Below, piece after piece: positions 15,783 to 17,407 of a DNA stretch of 17,407 nucleotides. Position numbers and translations under genes: made by a program. Under the pieces are notes generated by a model that saw nothing but the letters and a program-made list of their open reading frames with translations, was not told the DNA's origin and ran no database searches. How positions within the stretch are numbered: the first letter of the stretch is position 1; every line of letters begins with the position of its first letter. Source of the stretch: Myxococcales bacterium (GTDB lineage: Bacteria; Myxococcota_A; Polyangia; Polyangiales; Polyangiaceae); assembly GCA_023248785.1 (NCBI GenBank), contig JAHFDX010000001.1, positions 17,825 through 35,231 of the forward strand, written 5' to 3'.

Positions 15783-16614
15783 GCTGAGTTGCGCGCGCAG
15801 CAACGCGATTGCGTTCGTGGGGGTGATTGCGCTCGCATGCGTGCTTCCCGCCCGATCGGCACGCGCGGAATCCAAGTGGGTGGACAGGCCGTATGTCGCG
15901 AGCTTGTTCCGCTTCACAGGCGAGGCGGGCTATGGCGTTGCGTTCGGCAACCGCCTTGCAAATCTCGGCATTCCTGACACCACGAAGTCTGTGGATACCG
16001 GCGGCGCCTTCTATGTTGGCGCAGCGCTCTCGCTTCCCATCGGACTTGAAGTTGGAGTGCGCACCGGGTTTCGTCTCGGCGATGCTGGAAAGAGCACGCG
16101 CGCGGACGAGTTCGGACGGATGTACGATATCACGACGTTTGGCACCGGAGCGGATGCCGCTGCCAATCCCGAGATCAATCTTCGGTCGAGCTTATTTGGA
16201 AACAAGATTGTGGAGCTCGGTGCGGAGGGACGGTTCATCATTCCAGCCGCGACAGGAACCAGCTTCGGACAAGTGAGCGGTTTGCATCTGCGCGTGCACG
16301 CACCCACGTTGCTCCGAGCGGAAACAGCCATTCTGTTTCCAACGATCTTTGCGAGCGGCGGAACGGAGTGGGCCATCGCCATGCCGGTATCGGTGTGGTT
16401 TCAGATCGGCGATTTCTATGTGGGCGGCTTGTCTGGCTTTCGCGCGTATCGATATCCATTAGAGCGCACGGACGTCATTGCCGGAGTCGGTGCGGGATAC
16501 ACGTTTGCGGGTATGTTCGACGTCAAGGCCCAGCTGCTCACGCAGCGAATTAATGACTCGGATTGGTCGCGTGCTGCGGGGTTTGGACTTGGCGCATCCA
16601 TTGTCGCGCCGTGA
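15775..16614 (+). CDS. Exported outer-membrane beta-barrel-like protein
   Basis: The 279-residue protein begins with a clear Sec signal peptide: MTRLSCARSN, a hydrophobic core AIAFVGVIALACVLPA, and ARSARA before ESKW (about residue 31). The mature part alternates polar and hydrophobic residues in strands such as GYGVAFGN, FYVGAALSLPIGLEVGVRTGF, IVELGAEGRFII and DVIAGVGAGYTFAGMFDVKAQLL, and ends near a terminal strand AAGFGLGASIV. This fits a small outer-membrane barrel, though no named family is recognised. The start is the ATG at 15775; earlier in-frame sequence back to 15484 has no signal and overlaps the divergent ligase-like gene. The mini-frame described at 15741-15782 overlaps the start. 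mglB follows 77 bases after the stop, with its own likely promoter. Confidence 0.7.
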   Translation: MTRLSCARSNAIAFVGVIALACVLPARSARAESKWVDRPYVASLFRFTGEAGYGVAFGNRLANLGIPDTTKSVDTGGAFYVGAALSLPIGLEVGVRTGFRLGDAGKSTRADEFGRMYDITTFGTGADAAANPEINLRSSLFGNKIVELGAEGRFIIPAATGTSFGQVSGLHLRVHAPTLLRAETAILFPTIFASGGTEWAIAMPVSVWFQIGDFYVGGLSGFRAYRYPLERTDVIAGVGAGYTFAGMFDVKAQLLTQRINDSDWSRAAGFGLGASIVAP

Positions 16615-16653
16615 TGTTGTGCTTTTTTCGATAGTTCTTAATGGTTAGGTTTA

Positions 16654-16665
16654 TTTGTTAACAAA
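16654..16665. promoter_or_regulatory. 12-bp palindrome upstream of mglB, possible operator
   Basis: TTTGTTAACAAA is a perfect palindrome 26 bases before the mglB start codon, in an AT-rich stretch (16623-16667) that contrasts with the GC-rich surroundings. The location suits a promoter core with a regulator site. I cannot identify a certain -35/-10 pair. Confidence 0.4.
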
Positions 16666-16691
16666 AGTTGGCCCGTTTGCGGAGCGATAGG

Positions 16692-17171
16692 ATGGCCGAG
16701 CCTCAGCTCGTGATGTACGAAGAAGAATTCGTCCAAATTCAGGGCGTCGTCGATCGTCTTCTTCGCGATGCGAACGCGCGCGTTGTGTTCATCGTCGACA
16801 AGAACGGGCAGCTGATCGCCGCCAGTGGCGACACTGAAAATCTCGACACCGTCGGGCTCTCGGTTCTTACAGCAGGCAACATTGCCGCGATGGGTGGCAT
16901 TGCACGCATTCTTAAGGAAGATGAATTTGCTACGCAGTACCACGAGGGCGAAAACGCAAAAGTTCTCGCGCGCGTTGTGGCAAGGCACATTCTCGTTGTT
17001 GTGTTTGATACGCGCTCATCGCTCGGTCTTGTGCAACTGCGCGTGAAGAAAGCGTGTGAAACGCTCGCACAGATTTTTGATGCGCTCTCCAAGAGGCAGC
17101 ATAAGCCATCGTTTGACTTGCACTTTGCGGATATCACCGATGCCGATATCGACAACCTTTTCAATGAGTGA
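16692..17171 (+). CDS. mglB: MglB, Roadblock/LC7 GTPase-activating protein for MglA
   Basis: MglB is the cytoplasmic Roadblock-domain protein that activates GTP hydrolysis by MglA, which clears MglA-GTP from the lagging pole. The 159-residue length equals that recalled for M. xanthus MglB. Shared segments include QLVMYEEEF near the start, VDKNGQLIAASGDTENLDT, LTAGNIAAMGGIARIL, FDTRSSLGLVQLRVKKA and the C-terminal DADIDNLFNE. The start at 16692 has GGAG seven bases upstream; an ATG-like start eight residues earlier is not needed. mglA starts 15 bases after its stop, so the pair is an operon in the conserved B-A order. The assignment is secure. Confidence 0.96.
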   Translation: MAEPQLVMYEEEFVQIQGVVDRLLRDANARVVFIVDKNGQLIAASGDTENLDTVGLSVLTAGNIAAMGGIARILKEDEFATQYHEGENAKVLARVVARHILVVVFDTRSSLGLVQLRVKKACETLAQIFDALSKRQHKPSFDLHFADITDADIDNLFNE

Positions 17172-17186
17172 GGAACCCGCGCGACC

Positions 17187-17407
17187 ATGCCGCACATCAA
17201 TGTAATGACGCGCGAAATTAGCTTCAAAATCGTCTACTGCGGGCCGGGGCTCTGCGGCAAGACGACGAACTTGCGCTACATCCACGAGCATTGGAACGCC
17301 GAGCACAAGGGGAAGATGATTGAGCTCCCCACCGAAACTGAGCGCACACTGTTCTTCGACTTTGCGCCGTTGTCGTTCGGTGAAATCGGCGGCCTCAAGA
17401 CGCGCTT
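17187..17407 (+). CDS. mglA: MglA, Ras-like polarity GTPase (3' end cut by window edge)
   Basis: MglA is a small Ras-like GTPase that, when GTP-bound, sits at the leading pole and directs motility machinery in myxobacteria. Only the first 73 residues are in the window. The P-loop GPGLCGKTT spans residues 19-27. PTETERTLFFDFAPLSFGEI contains R53 and T54, matching the intrinsic arginine finger and switch threonine described for MglA. The stretch closely follows M. xanthus MglA. The start codon is ATG at 17187, with AGGA in the mglB end about 12 bases upstream, and co-transcription with mglB is expected. The remainder of the protein is not visible. Confidence 0.96.
   Translation, partial: MPHINVMTREISFKIVYCGPGLCGKTTNLRYIHEHWNAEHKGKMIELPTETERTLFFDFAPLSFGEIGGLKTR

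Noticed and set aside
16591..16628. GGCGC/GCGCC stem followed by a T-run as a terminator for the barrel gene
   Set aside because: The stem is short, overlaps the coding end, and the T-run is 12 bases away, too far for a convincing intrinsic terminator.

Overview
The window looks like chromosomal DNA from a Myxococcota (myxobacterial) genome. The strongest evidence is at the right edge: an mglB-mglA pair (the MglA GTPase runs off the window) whose sequences closely follow those I recall for Myxococcus xanthus. A FrzS-type protein, a response regulator with a DUF4388 domain and a TPR-rich exported peptidase point the same way. The DNA is moderately GC-rich and gene-dense. I see no insertion sequence, integrase, tRNA, rRNA or CRISPR array.

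Layout from left to right. (1) A minus-strand exported TPR/gluzincin metallopeptidase is cut by the left edge (1-2311). (2) It diverges from prfC, peptide chain release factor 3 (2387-4030). (3) A palindrome-rich gap of about 580 bp (4031-4606) separates prfC from a converging minus-strand pair: a rimI-type acetyltransferase and a response regulator with DUF4388. (4) The response regulator diverges from an MtaD/AtzA-type amidohydrolase. Between them lies a near-palindrome of 169 bp (6331-6499) that gives both genes the same translation-start sequence, followed by three consecutive hairpins before the likely amidohydrolase start. (5) The amidohydrolase abuts, stop to stop, a large minus-strand FrzS-like protein with a pseudo-receiver and a very long coiled coil. 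(6) A plus-strand DHH-type phosphoesterase follows, with its motifs in an order that suggests circular permutation. (7) After about 260 bp without a gene come an AblB/GNAT-like protein and a GT9 glycosyltransferase with an extra C-terminal region. (8) The glycosyltransferase overlaps, tail to tail, a DUF6165 protein, preceded on the minus strand by a lipoate-ligase-like protein that lacks the catalytic lysine. (9) An outer-membrane-barrel candidate with a repeated start region precedes mglBA.

The clearest biological theme is cell polarity and motility. MglA is a Ras-like GTPase that sets the leading pole in M. xanthus, MglB is its GTPase-activating partner, and FrzS is a polar protein whose localization depends on MglA. 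Finding a FrzS-like gene about 6 kb from mglBA suggests a shared polarity locus, although other genes and strand changes lie between them. The remaining genes are housekeeping (prfC, rimI), surface-related (GT9, DUF6165, barrel protein) or divergent enzyme relatives (DHH, lipoate-ligase-like, AblB-like). I found no wholly new multi-gene defence or biosynthetic system. The most unusual items are the shared inverted start region, the hairpin leader, the apparently permuted DHH protein and the lysine-less ligase relative.
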